Of a DNA stretch of 64,000 nt, positions 1-6,726 are shown one piece after another. Origin of the DNA: Flavobacterium fluviale. Its GTDB lineage: Bacteria > Bacteroidota > Bacteroidia > Flavobacteriales > Flavobacteriaceae. A program made the translations under genes and the position numbers. Position 1 is the stretch's first letter, and the number at the start of each line of letters is the position of its first letter. The stretch is taken from NCBI RefSeq assembly GCF_003312915.1, contig NZ_CP030261.1:4278001-4342000 (forward strand), read 5' to 3'. A model generated the notes under the pieces. The model saw only the letters and a program-made list of their open reading frames with translations, had not been told where the DNA came from and ran no database searches.

Positions 1-421
1 CACTTCTGTAAGGAAGTCCCATGTAACCAGCAATAGAAGTAATATTTATAATAAGTCCTGAATTCTGTTTACGCATTTGCGGTAAAGCAGCTTTCATTAC
101 TTCGATCGGTCCAAAAAAATTAGTCTCAAAATTATTTCGGATTTCCTCCGTCGGAATTTCTTCTAAAGGCCCTGTAATTCCAACTCCAGCATTATTTATA
201 ACAATATCTAATCTACCAGAAGTTTCAATAATTTTAGAAACTGCTTTCTGAATAGAATCAGAATTTCGTACATCTAAAGCCACCAAAGGGAAAACTGAAT
301 TTAAAACTTTCTCAGGATTTCTGCTGGTTCCATACACAACGAAACCTTTTTGATGTAAAAATTCACCAATAGATTTTCCAATCCCTGATGATCCTCCGGT
401 AATTAAAACGACTTTATTCAT
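1..421 (-). CDS. SDR family oxidoreductase (5' part only, cut by window start)
   Basis: The reading frame starts at the ATG complementary to 419-421 and runs off the left edge, so about 140 N-terminal residues are visible. They show the classical short-chain dehydrogenase layout: beta-alpha-beta start with the NAD(P)-binding TGGSSGIG motif near residue 8, an aspartate in VALDVRN near residue 50 in the cofactor adenine region, the structural NNAG motif near residue 75, and the strand carrying the catalytic serine (NITSIAG) near residue 128. The YxxxK catalytic pair would lie beyond the edge. Substrate cannot be predicted; SDRs reduce or oxidise many alcohols and ketones using NAD(P)H in the cytoplasm. 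A heptad repeat and the SRP RNA lie upstream. Confidence 0.93.
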   Translation of the reverse strand, partial: MNKVVLITGGSSGIGKSIGEFLHQKGFVVYGTSRNPEKVLNSVFPLVALDVRNSDSIQKAVSKIIETSGRLDIVINNAGVGITGPLEEIPTEEIRNNFETNFFGPIEVMKAALPQMRKQNSGLIINITSIAGYMGLPYRS

Positions 422-427
422 TTTGAA

Positions 428-511
428 AAGTTATGAGTTTTGAGTTATAAGTTATGAGTTGGTTCATTGAGGTAAATTTTCAACCTCTAACTAATAACTT
501 TTAACTTTACG
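428..511. repeat. Degenerate 7-bp tandem repeat, partly inverted
   Basis: From 428 the sequence can be cut into heptamers without a slip: aagttat, gagtttt, gagttat, aagttat, gagttgg, then after a short spacer cctctaa, ctaataa, cttttaa, ctttacg. The second group is roughly the reverse complement of the first, so the locus could fold into an imperfect hairpin. It fills the space between the start of the SDR gene and the SRP RNA. No coding potential is seen. Confidence 0.6.
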
Positions 512-571
512 AAGTCCCAAAAATAAAAAAATCCTCCTGATAAGGAAGATTACAAATTAAATTTATTCTAA

Positions 572-671
572 AAAAATGGCAAGCGACCTACATCGCACCG
601 CTCAACCACGTACCCTTGCTATGTTCCCATCCTGGGGGAGTCTGCAGGAGCTGGTCGTGTAGGACTTGCCG
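572..671 (-). ncRNA. ffs: Small bacterial signal recognition particle RNA (4.5S-type)
   Basis: Read on the minus strand the RNA begins at GGCAAG and ends at CTTGCC followed by a T tract (571-576 on the plus strand), so its two ends pair; the next paired segment is CCTACA with TGTAGG. The apex carries the diagnostic SRP domain IV: CAGG, then AUG-GGAA-CAU (GGAA tetraloop at 624-627), then AGCA, which is where Ffh binds. Length is about 100 nt, as expected for the Alu-less bacterial form. It works with Ffh and FtsY to target nascent membrane proteins. A well-formed flavobacterial promoter lies immediately upstream, so it is its own transcription unit. Confidence 0.93.
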
Positions 672-674
672 GTG

Positions 675-704
675 CAAATATACAACCTTTTTATATTTTT
701 GCAA
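675..704 (-). promoter_or_regulatory. Flavobacterial promoter of the SRP RNA
   Basis: On the minus strand TTG (702-704) is followed after 19 bases by TATATTTG (675-682). This matches the Bacteroidota housekeeping consensus TTG / TAnnTTTG with normal spacing, and it places the transcription start almost exactly at the first paired base of the SRP RNA. Confidence 0.8.
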
Positions 705-759
705 GACCTTTGTTGCTATAAAAATATCGTTGTATATTGGCTTATTCAAATTTTAAACT

Positions 760-1809
760 ATGAAAAAATATAACTTCCTAACTTTCATTTTATTAGGAAT
801 CACATTAATTGGATGTGGAGACACAAAAAAAGGTGAAAATTCTTTGTTTACGATCGACGATTCTGCTTTTCCGGCTCATTTAACGCAAAAAGAAGCGCTT
901 ACAATCGGAATTTTAAACCCAAATTCGAAAGAAATTGACAGCGTTGCTTACTTCATAAATGATCAAAAAGTTGGAACTAAAAAAGGTGCTGAAGAATTTA
1001 GATATGAATTGCTAGATCAAAAATTAGGTTATCAATACCTAAAAGCTACTGTTTATTTTGGCGGAGACTCTTCTGATGCAACTAAAAGAATTGAAGTAGT
1101 TTCAGATGTTGAACCAAAACTATTAAAATACAAAATCGTAAATACTTTTCCACACGATACTACAGCATTTACAGAAGGTTTAGAATTTCATGACGGAAGA
1201 CTTTTTGAAAGTACAGGACAAAAAGAAGATTCATATTTTAGAGAAGTTGATTATAAAACTGGAAAAGTAATCAAACAAGTGGATCTTCCTAAAGAATATT
1301 TTGGAGAAGGAATCACTTTTTTCAACGGTAAAATCTACCAGTTGTCATGGCAGGAAAAAACTGGTTTTATTTATGATGCCAATACTTTTAAGCTAGAAAA
1401 AACCTTTAAATACGATAAAGATATCGAAGGCTGGGGAATGGCGCACGACGATAAATACATTTATCACTCGGACGGAACGGAGAAAATCTGGAAAATGGAT
1501 CCTGCTAATCAAAAGTTGATTGACTATATCAATGTATATTCTGGTGCTGCAAAAATTAAAGCAATTAATGAGTTAGAACTAATCAACGGAAAATTCTATG
1601 CAAATGTTTGGCAGAAAGATGCAATTGCTGTTGTAAATCCGACTTCTGGAGCTGTTGAAGGAATATTAAATCTTTCAGATTTACGTAAATCATTAAAAGC
1701 TAAAAATGCTGAAGTTTTAAATGGTATTGCTTACAATCCTGCTACTAAAACAATTTTCGTTACAGGTAAATATTGGGATAAAATGTTCGAAATTACAGTT
1801 TCGGAATAA
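760..1809 (+). CDS. Glutaminyl-peptide cyclotransferase (plant-type), lipoprotein
   Basis: A 349-residue protein with a lipoprotein signal ending at LIGCG (Cys19), so it is exported and lipid-anchored. Residues 125-345 match the glutamine cyclotransferase family (PF05096), a beta-propeller enzyme that converts N-terminal glutamine to pyroglutamate. Typical blocks are visible: FPHDTTAFTEGLEF, LFESTGQ, FGEGITFF, YQLSWQ, EGWGMAHD and LNGIAYNP. Residues 25-115 form an extra N-terminal domain rich in beta strand, common in Bacteroidota members. A near-consensus promoter (TTG, 17 bases, TATATTGG) lies upstream. It stands alone between the SRP RNA and a strong hairpin. The target proteins are unknown; exported proteins that mature to N-terminal Gln are a reasonable guess. 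Confidence 0.92.
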   Translation: MKKYNFLTFILLGITLIGCGDTKKGENSLFTIDDSAFPAHLTQKEALTIGILNPNSKEIDSVAYFINDQKVGTKKGAEEFRYELLDQKLGYQYLKATVYFGGDSSDATKRIEVVSDVEPKLLKYKIVNTFPHDTTAFTEGLEFHDGRLFESTGQKEDSYFREVDYKTGKVIKQVDLPKEYFGEGITFFNGKIYQLSWQEKTGFIYDANTFKLEKTFKYDKDIEGWGMAHDDKYIYHSDGTEKIWKMDPANQKLIDYINVYSGAAKIKAINELELINGKFYANVWQKDAIAVVNPTSGAVEGILNLSDLRKSLKAKNAEVLNGIAYNPATKTIFVTGKYWDKMFEITVSE

Positions 1810-1827
1810 TTAACAGACAAAAATCAA

Positions 1828-1885
1828 AAACACAAATTTCACAGATTACACTAATTATTAGTGATAATTTGTGAAATTTGTGTTT
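1828..1885. terminator. Long near-perfect hairpin, probable terminator
   Basis: A 16-bp perfect stem (1828-1843 with 1870-1885) surrounds a second 7-bp stem (1849-1855 with 1857-1863), making almost the whole 58 bases palindromic. The outer stem starts with A and ends with T residues, so it can terminate in either direction. It ends the glutaminyl cyclase unit and lies just before hutI. Confidence 0.7.
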
Positions 1886-1901
1886 TATAACATTTCATTT
1901 A

Positions 1902-3137
1902 ATGATCACTTTAATCACAAACATACAAGAACTGCTGCAAGTCCGTGAAACCTCAATTAGTAAAGTTTCAGGTTCTGAAATGGCTAAACTTCCAACAATT
2001 AAAAACGCTTTTTTAGTATTAAAAAACAATTTAATTGAAGATTTCGGCTCAATGGATAATCTCCCGAAAATAAATGCCGACAAAACAATTGATGCCGCCG
2101 GAAAAGTAGTTCTTCCTTCTTGGTGCGACAGCCACACGCATATTGTTTACGCAGGAAATCGCGAACAAGAATTTGTGGACCGCATTAACGGACTTTCGTA
2201 TGAAGAAATAGCAAATCGCGGAGGCGGTATTTTAAATTCGGCTAAAAAACTCAACGAAACTTCTGAGGAAGAAATTTACGAACAGTCAAAACTACGTCTA
2301 GAAGAAGTTATGCATTTAGGAACTGGTGCTGTTGAAATCAAATCTGGATATGGATTAACTATTGAAGGAGAATTGAAAATGCTTCGTGTCATTAAAAAAC
2401 TCGCTGAAAATTATCCAATTTCTATTAAAGCTACATTTCTAGGAGCACATGCTTTTCCCACGCATTACAAAGAAAACAAAGCAGGTTATATCGAAGAAAT
2501 CATCACCAAAATGATTCCCGAAATCGCTAAAAATAAACTCGCACACTATGTAGATGTTTTCTGCGAAAGCGGTTACTTTTCTGTAGAAGAAACCGAAAAA
2601 ATTATGCAGGCAGGAATTGATTTCGGCTTAAAGCCAAAAATCCACGTTAATCAATTCAATTCTATTGGCGGTATTCAAGCTGGCGTTAAATTTAAAGCTC
2701 TTTCTGTTGATCATCTTGAAGTTATGACATCCGAAGATATTGATGCTTTAAAAGACACCGAAACAATGCCTGTAGCCTTACCGTCTTGTTCTTATTTTTT
2801 AAGCATTCCGTACACACCCGCACGTGAAATGATTAAAGCAGGTCTACCTTTGGCTTTAGCAACAGATTTCAATCCGGGTTCTACTCCATCTGGAAACATG
2901 AATTTTGTGGTTGCCACGGCTTGCATCAAGATGAAAATGACACCAGAAGAAGCAATTAATGCTGCAACAATAAACGGTGCTTATGCAATGGGACTTTCAG
3001 AAACGCATGGAAGTATTACAAAAGGCAAAAAAGCCAATCTGATTCTAACAAAACCCATTTCTTCTTATTACCAAATTCCTTATGCTTTTGGAAGCAATCT
3101 TATAGAATCTGTTTTTGTTGAAGGTAAAATTCTATAA
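1902..3137 (+). CDS. hutI: Imidazolonepropionase
   Basis: A 411-residue amidohydrolase-fold enzyme that hydrolyses 4-imidazolone-5-propionate to N-formimino-L-glutamate, step three of histidine degradation. The metal-binding HxH pair lies in WCDSHTHIVYAG (His78, His80). Further family blocks are GGGILNSAKKLNE, EIKSGYGL, FLGAHAFP, HVNQFNSIGG and ATDFNPGSTPSGNM. The open frame extends upstream to 1878, but that start falls inside the hairpin stem, so the ATG at 1902 is preferred. hutG lies about 1.1 kb downstream on the same strand, separated by a divergent gene; hutH and hutU are not in the window. Confidence 0.96.
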   Translation: MITLITNIQELLQVRETSISKVSGSEMAKLPTIKNAFLVLKNNLIEDFGSMDNLPKINADKTIDAAGKVVLPSWCDSHTHIVYAGNREQEFVDRINGLSYEEIANRGGGILNSAKKLNETSEEEIYEQSKLRLEEVMHLGTGAVEIKSGYGLTIEGELKMLRVIKKLAENYPISIKATFLGAHAFPTHYKENKAGYIEEIITKMIPEIAKNKLAHYVDVFCESGYFSVEETEKIMQAGIDFGLKPKIHVNQFNSIGGIQAGVKFKALSVDHLEVMTSEDIDALKDTETMPVALPSCSYFLSIPYTPAREMIKAGLPLALATDFNPGSTPSGNMNFVVATACIKMKMTPEEAINAATINGAYAMGLSETHGSITKGKKANLILTKPISSYYQIPYAFGSNLIESVFVEGKIL

Positions 3138-3180
3138 CAAACAATTATTCTTTTTACAAAAATAGATTATTCAAGCATAA

Positions 3181-3200
3181 CCCGTAGTTTCAGCTACGGG
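3181..3200. repeat. REP-like short hairpin
   Basis: CCCGTAG, six loop bases, CTACGGG: a perfect 7-bp GC-rich stem in an AT-rich intergenic space downstream of hutI, followed by gggaaacgcatcg. It has no T tract, and a normal terminator lies 52 bp further on, so it is not needed for termination. The form resembles repetitive extragenic palindromes. Confidence 0.55.
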
Positions 3201-3252
3201 AAACGCATCGTTTTCCAAACAGCGGCAAAAGCATTCAAATTAACCCATAAAA

Positions 3253-3280
3253 AAAGGCCTGTGAAAAATCACAGACCTTT
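3253..3280. terminator. Bidirectional terminator between hutI and a convergent gene
   Basis: AAAGGCCTGTGA (3253-3264) and TCACAGACCTTT (3269-3280) pair with one mismatch around a four-base loop, with A residues before and T residues after. It serves hutI and the minus-strand gene ending at 3314. Confidence 0.85.
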
Positions 3281-3313
3281 AATATCTAAGTGGTATTGTA
3301 TCCCTTTGGCAGA

Positions 3314-4192
3314 TTATCTTAAACTGAAACTAGTTTTAGAAACTAATTCGTCATTATCAAAAACATTGATAAAGTAAGTTCCTTTAGCAAAATCTTTACC
3401 TGGAAGATCTTCACTTACTTGTACCGTTTTATTTTCATATTTCACAGTAGTTTTAAAACTGTAAGTCAATGAATTATCACCAAAACTTTCTGTTTTCTTT
3501 TCGCCTAAAACATTGTTTTTAGCATCGATAACTTGTACATAGTACGTTTTATCTCCAGATTTTGCAATTTGATTTTCAGCAATTGTAAAACTAACTTTTA
3601 AAACATCAGCGCGACTTGCTTTGTCTGTTTCAATTTGTTTACCAGAGCTTCTTAATTTGTATGCTGAAGTTTTTGTATTCAATACTGATAACTTCGCTCC
3701 TTTTTCTACTGTTTTAGCCAATTCTTCGTTTTGACCAACTAATACTTCGTTATATTTCTTAGATTCTCCTAGAACTACAATAGTACTATCTCTCTGAGTA
3801 GTTAAAACACCATTTTGTTTTTTCAACTCATCATTTTCAGCAACTAAAGTTTTCATTTTGCTTTGCATTGCCTGCACTTGAGATCTGTATTTAGAAACAT
3901 CTCCTTTAGACTTGTTTAAATCATCCATTAAAGCAACTACTTTATCTCTCTCTTGGATTAATTCGTCAGACATAGAAGTGTTTTCCGCAATTGCAGCATC
4001 ATAAGTCGCTTTCAGCTCTTGCAAATCTTTCATAACAGATTCTTTCTCTGTTAAAGTTGTTGTAAGTTCTGTTTTAACTACATCTGTATCAGATGATAAT
4101 TTAAAAATATACACTAAGCTACCAATCAGTAGGACTGCTAAAACTGCGATTATCGCCTTTAGACTTGAATTGTTGTTCTTTGGGTTTTCCAT
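3314..4192 (-). CDS. Membrane-anchored coiled-coil protein of unknown function
   Basis: I do not recognise a named family. The 292-residue protein has a short Asn-rich cytoplasmic start, one membrane helix at about residues 13-31, then a long heptad-rich coiled coil (about 35-165), and a C-terminal beta-rich domain (about 185-292) with alternating strands, probably periplasmic. There is no lipobox or cleavable signal, so it should be an inner-membrane protein with most of its mass outside the cytoplasm. The coiled coil suggests self-association or bridging towards the outer membrane. It is transcribed convergently with hutI and divergently from hutG, and shares a terminator with hutI. A role in histidine degradation is not implied by the sequence. 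Confidence 0.85.
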   Translation of the reverse strand: MENPKNNNSSLKAIIAVLAVLLIGSLVYIFKLSSDTDVVKTELTTTLTEKESVMKDLQELKATYDAAIAENTSMSDELIQERDKVVALMDDLNKSKGDVSKYRSQVQAMQSKMKTLVAENDELKKQNGVLTTQRDSTIVVLGESKKYNEVLVGQNEELAKTVEKGAKLSVLNTKTSAYKLRSSGKQIETDKASRADVLKVSFTIAENQIAKSGDKTYYVQVIDAKNNVLGEKKTESFGDNSLTYSFKTTVKYENKTVQVSEDLPGKDFAKGTYFINVFDNDELVSKTSFSLR

Positions 4193-4290
4193 ATTTAAAA
4201 AATTTTCTTTAATAACAAATTTAAGAATTAATATAAGGTAATAACGTAAGTTTCTACAATTATATTATTTTTGGAAAATAAATTTTTTTC

Positions 4291-5328
4291 ATGGAAAAAT
4301 TAATCCCTTTCACTATAAATGATTTAGCAAAAGTCACAAATCATCGAAGTGGTGAAATAAAGTTCGGAGAAAAAATGATTGTCATCCCTCCGGGCACTGA
4401 CAAAGTAAGTTTTTTAAAAGACAGTGAAGCTAAATATGTTCTTCTAGGAATTCCCGAAGATATTGGCGTACGCGCCAATTACGGAAGACCTGGAGCAGCT
4501 TCTGCATGGCAGAGCGCGATAAAAAGTATTGCTAATATTCAGCACAATCGATTCTGCAAAGGAAGTAACATTATTGTTTTAGGACAGATTAATGTTGCCG
4601 ATGAAATGCGTGAAGTCGAAAATCTTGACTTTAATGATATTGACGATCGTTCGAAATTAAGTCAGCTCGTAGAAAAAATTGACAAAGAAGTTTCTCATAT
4701 TATTTTTACAATCATCAAAGCTGGAAAAACTCCAATTATTATTGGCGGCGGCCATAATAACGCATATGGGAACATAAAAGGTGCGGCTTTAGCCAAAGGA
4801 AAACCTGTAAATGCGATTAATTTTGATGCACATTCTGATTTTAGGATTCTCGAAGGACGCCACAGCGGTAATGGATTTTCATACGCATACGAAGAAGGTT
4901 TCTTAAAAAAATATTTCATTTTTGGATTACACGAAAATTATACTTCAAAAAGTGTTTTAGACATTATAAAAAAACTCGAAGACAGAGTTCGATACAATAC
5001 TTACGACAGTGTAAATATTAGAAAAGAAAAAGATTTCAATCGAGAAATGATTGCAGCTTTGGATTTTGTTAAAAATGATGCTTTTGGAATTGAAATTGAT
5101 TTAGATGCGATTCCAAATATTGCCAGCAGTGCCATGACAATAAGCGGTTTTTCTGTCGAAGAATTGAGACAGTTTGTTTCTTTTTTCGCAGAACATAAAA
5201 ACGCTGCTTATCTGCATGTGTGCGAAGGCGCTCCAGATTTGGACAATGCTCCCAATAATAATTTAATTGGAAAATTAATTGGATATTTAGTAACCGATTT
5301 TATCAAAGCTAACATCGAAAAAGATTAA
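4291..5328 (+). CDS. hutG: Formimidoylglutamase, arginase/agmatinase superfamily
   Basis: A 345-residue ureohydrolase. The binuclear manganese ligands are all visible: His155 in IGGGHNNAYGN, Asp179/His181/Asp183 in NFDAHSDFR, and Asp270/Asp272 in EIDLDAI. In the Hut pathway this enzyme hydrolyses N-formimino-L-glutamate to glutamate and formamide, and its position near hutI supports that reaction over arginase or agmatinase, which share the fold. A TATTTTTG word (4266-4273) lies 18 bases before the ATG and matches the -7 promoter element, though no good -33 TTG is seen. Confidence 0.88.
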   Translation: MEKLIPFTINDLAKVTNHRSGEIKFGEKMIVIPPGTDKVSFLKDSEAKYVLLGIPEDIGVRANYGRPGAASAWQSAIKSIANIQHNRFCKGSNIIVLGQINVADEMREVENLDFNDIDDRSKLSQLVEKIDKEVSHIIFTIIKAGKTPIIIGGGHNNAYGNIKGAALAKGKPVNAINFDAHSDFRILEGRHSGNGFSYAYEEGFLKKYFIFGLHENYTSKSVLDIIKKLEDRVRYNTYDSVNIRKEKDFNREMIAALDFVKNDAFGIEIDLDAIPNIASSAMTISGFSVEELRQFVSFFAEHKNAAYLHVCEGAPDLDNAPNNNLIGKLIGYLVTDFIKANIEKD

Positions 5329-5410
5329 TTAAAAGATAAAATCTGATTCTAAAACGAAGTGTTTTTCCTAAATAATCGCCAATTCAAACAAACGATTGAC
5401 CGAATAAAAC

Positions 5411-5418
5411 TATCTTTG
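5411..5418 (+). promoter_or_regulatory. -7 promoter element of the DEAD-box helicase gene
   Basis: TATCTTTG fits TAnnTTTG exactly. Transcription would start near 5424, giving a 5' leader of about 40 nt that contains an inverted repeat (ATTTTAG 5425-5431 with CTAAAAT 5441-5447). A -33 TTG at normal distance is not evident. The leader hairpin could influence expression in the cold, but that is inference. Confidence 0.6.
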
Positions 5419-5463
5419 CACGGCATTTTAGTACTTAAAACTAAAATAGTTAATACCTAAGAT

Positions 5464-6714
5464 ATGTTATTCGAAGATTTATCACTTTCAAAAAGTATAC
5501 AAAAAGCCGTATTTGAAGAAGGCTATTTAAATCCGACACCCATTCAGGAAAAATCTATTCCGATAGTTTTAGCCGGTCGTGATTTAATTGGCTGCGCGCA
5601 GACAGGTACAGGAAAAACGGCTGCTTTTGCGATTCCAATTATACATCAATTACATCGAATTGTTGGTTCATCAAAAAAAGCCAAACAAATTCGTGCACTT
5701 GTAGTTACACCTACACGTGAATTAGCCGTACAAATCGGACAAAGTTTTGACACTTATGCCAAATACACCAATTTAACACAGTTAACGATTTTTGGAGGTG
5801 TATCTCAAAATCCGCAGGTTGACGCTTTAAAAAACGGAATCGACATTCTTGTTGCGACTCCAGGACGTTTACTAGACCTGCATAAACAAGGTTTCCTTGA
5901 TTTAGATCATCTTCACACACTTGTGCTTGATGAAGCCGATCAAATGCTGGATATGGGTTTTATAAATGATGTCAAAAAAATCGTAAAACTGACTCCAAAA
6001 AACAGACAGACATTACTTTTCTCTGCTACGATGCCAATTGCAATTCGCGAACTGGCAGAAATGTTTTTACAAGATCCAGAAAAAGTAGAAGTTTCTCCTG
6101 TTTCATCAACAGCCGAAAATGTAGAACAACGCATTTATTTTGTAGATAAAACTGAAAAAAGAAACTTACTTTATAGTTTAATTAAAGAAGAAAATTTATC
6201 AAATGTTCTTGTTTTTTCAAGAACGAAGCATGGTGCAGACAATGTTGTTAAAGCGCTTCGTAAAAAAGACATTCCAGCAGAAGCAATTCACGGAGACAAA
6301 TCTCAAAATGCAAGACAAAGAGTTTTAGACGCTTTTAAAAATAAAGAAGTTGGTGTTTTGGTTGCAACAGATATTGCCGCTAGAGGAATTGACATTGAAC
6401 AGCTTCCATACGTAATCAATTTTGATCTGCCGAATATTCCTGAAACTTATGTTCACCGTATTGGCCGTACAGGCCGTGCAGGAAATGGCGGAATTGCAAT
6501 TTCTTTTTGTGGAAAAGATGAACTTCCGTATTGGAAAGATATTCAGAAATTAATTAAGGTTGATGTAAAAACAATTGCAGATCACCCTTATCAATGGCAT
6601 TCTGGAAGTCCCGAAGCAGGAGAAAAGCCTAAAAATTCTTCTAACAGAAGCGGAGGTGCTCACAAATCAAGAAAATCAAATACTTCTAAGAAAAATAAAA
6701 AGCGCTGGTACTAA
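5464..6714 (+). CDS. DEAD-box ATP-dependent RNA helicase, RhlE-like
   Basis: A 416-residue helicase with all superfamily-2 motifs in order: Q motif (NPTPIQEKSIP), motif I AQTGTGKT (45-52), PTRELA, GG, TPGR, motif II DEAD (156-159), motif III SAT (187-189), then ARGID (306-310) and HRIGRTGRAG (331-340). The last 50 residues are a Lys/Ser/Asn-rich basic tail typical of RhlE-type proteins that bind RNA without sequence preference. Members help ribosome assembly and mRNA turnover, often in the cold. The stop codon lies in the loop of a terminator hairpin shared with the opposing kinase gene. Confidence 0.94.
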   Translation: MLFEDLSLSKSIQKAVFEEGYLNPTPIQEKSIPIVLAGRDLIGCAQTGTGKTAAFAIPIIHQLHRIVGSSKKAKQIRALVVTPTRELAVQIGQSFDTYAKYTNLTQLTIFGGVSQNPQVDALKNGIDILVATPGRLLDLHKQGFLDLDHLHTLVLDEADQMLDMGFINDVKKIVKLTPKNRQTLLFSATMPIAIRELAEMFLQDPEKVEVSPVSSTAENVEQRIYFVDKTEKRNLLYSLIKEENLSNVLVFSRTKHGADNVVKALRKKDIPAEAIHGDKSQNARQRVLDAFKNKEVGVLVATDIAARGIDIEQLPYVINFDLPNIPETYVHRIGRTGRAGNGGIAISFCGKDELPYWKDIQKLIKVDVKTIADHPYQWHSGSPEAGEKPKNSSNRSGGAHKSRKSNTSKKNKKRWY

Positions 6715-6726
6715 ACAGCGCTTTTT
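6697..6726. terminator. Bidirectional terminator containing both stop codons
   Basis: AAAAAGCGCTG (6697-6707) pairs perfectly with CAGCGCTTTTT (6716-6726). The eight-base loop holds the TAA of the helicase (6712-6714) and the TAG of the kinase on the other strand (6711-6713). The last helicase codons are therefore part of the stem. Confidence 0.9.
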
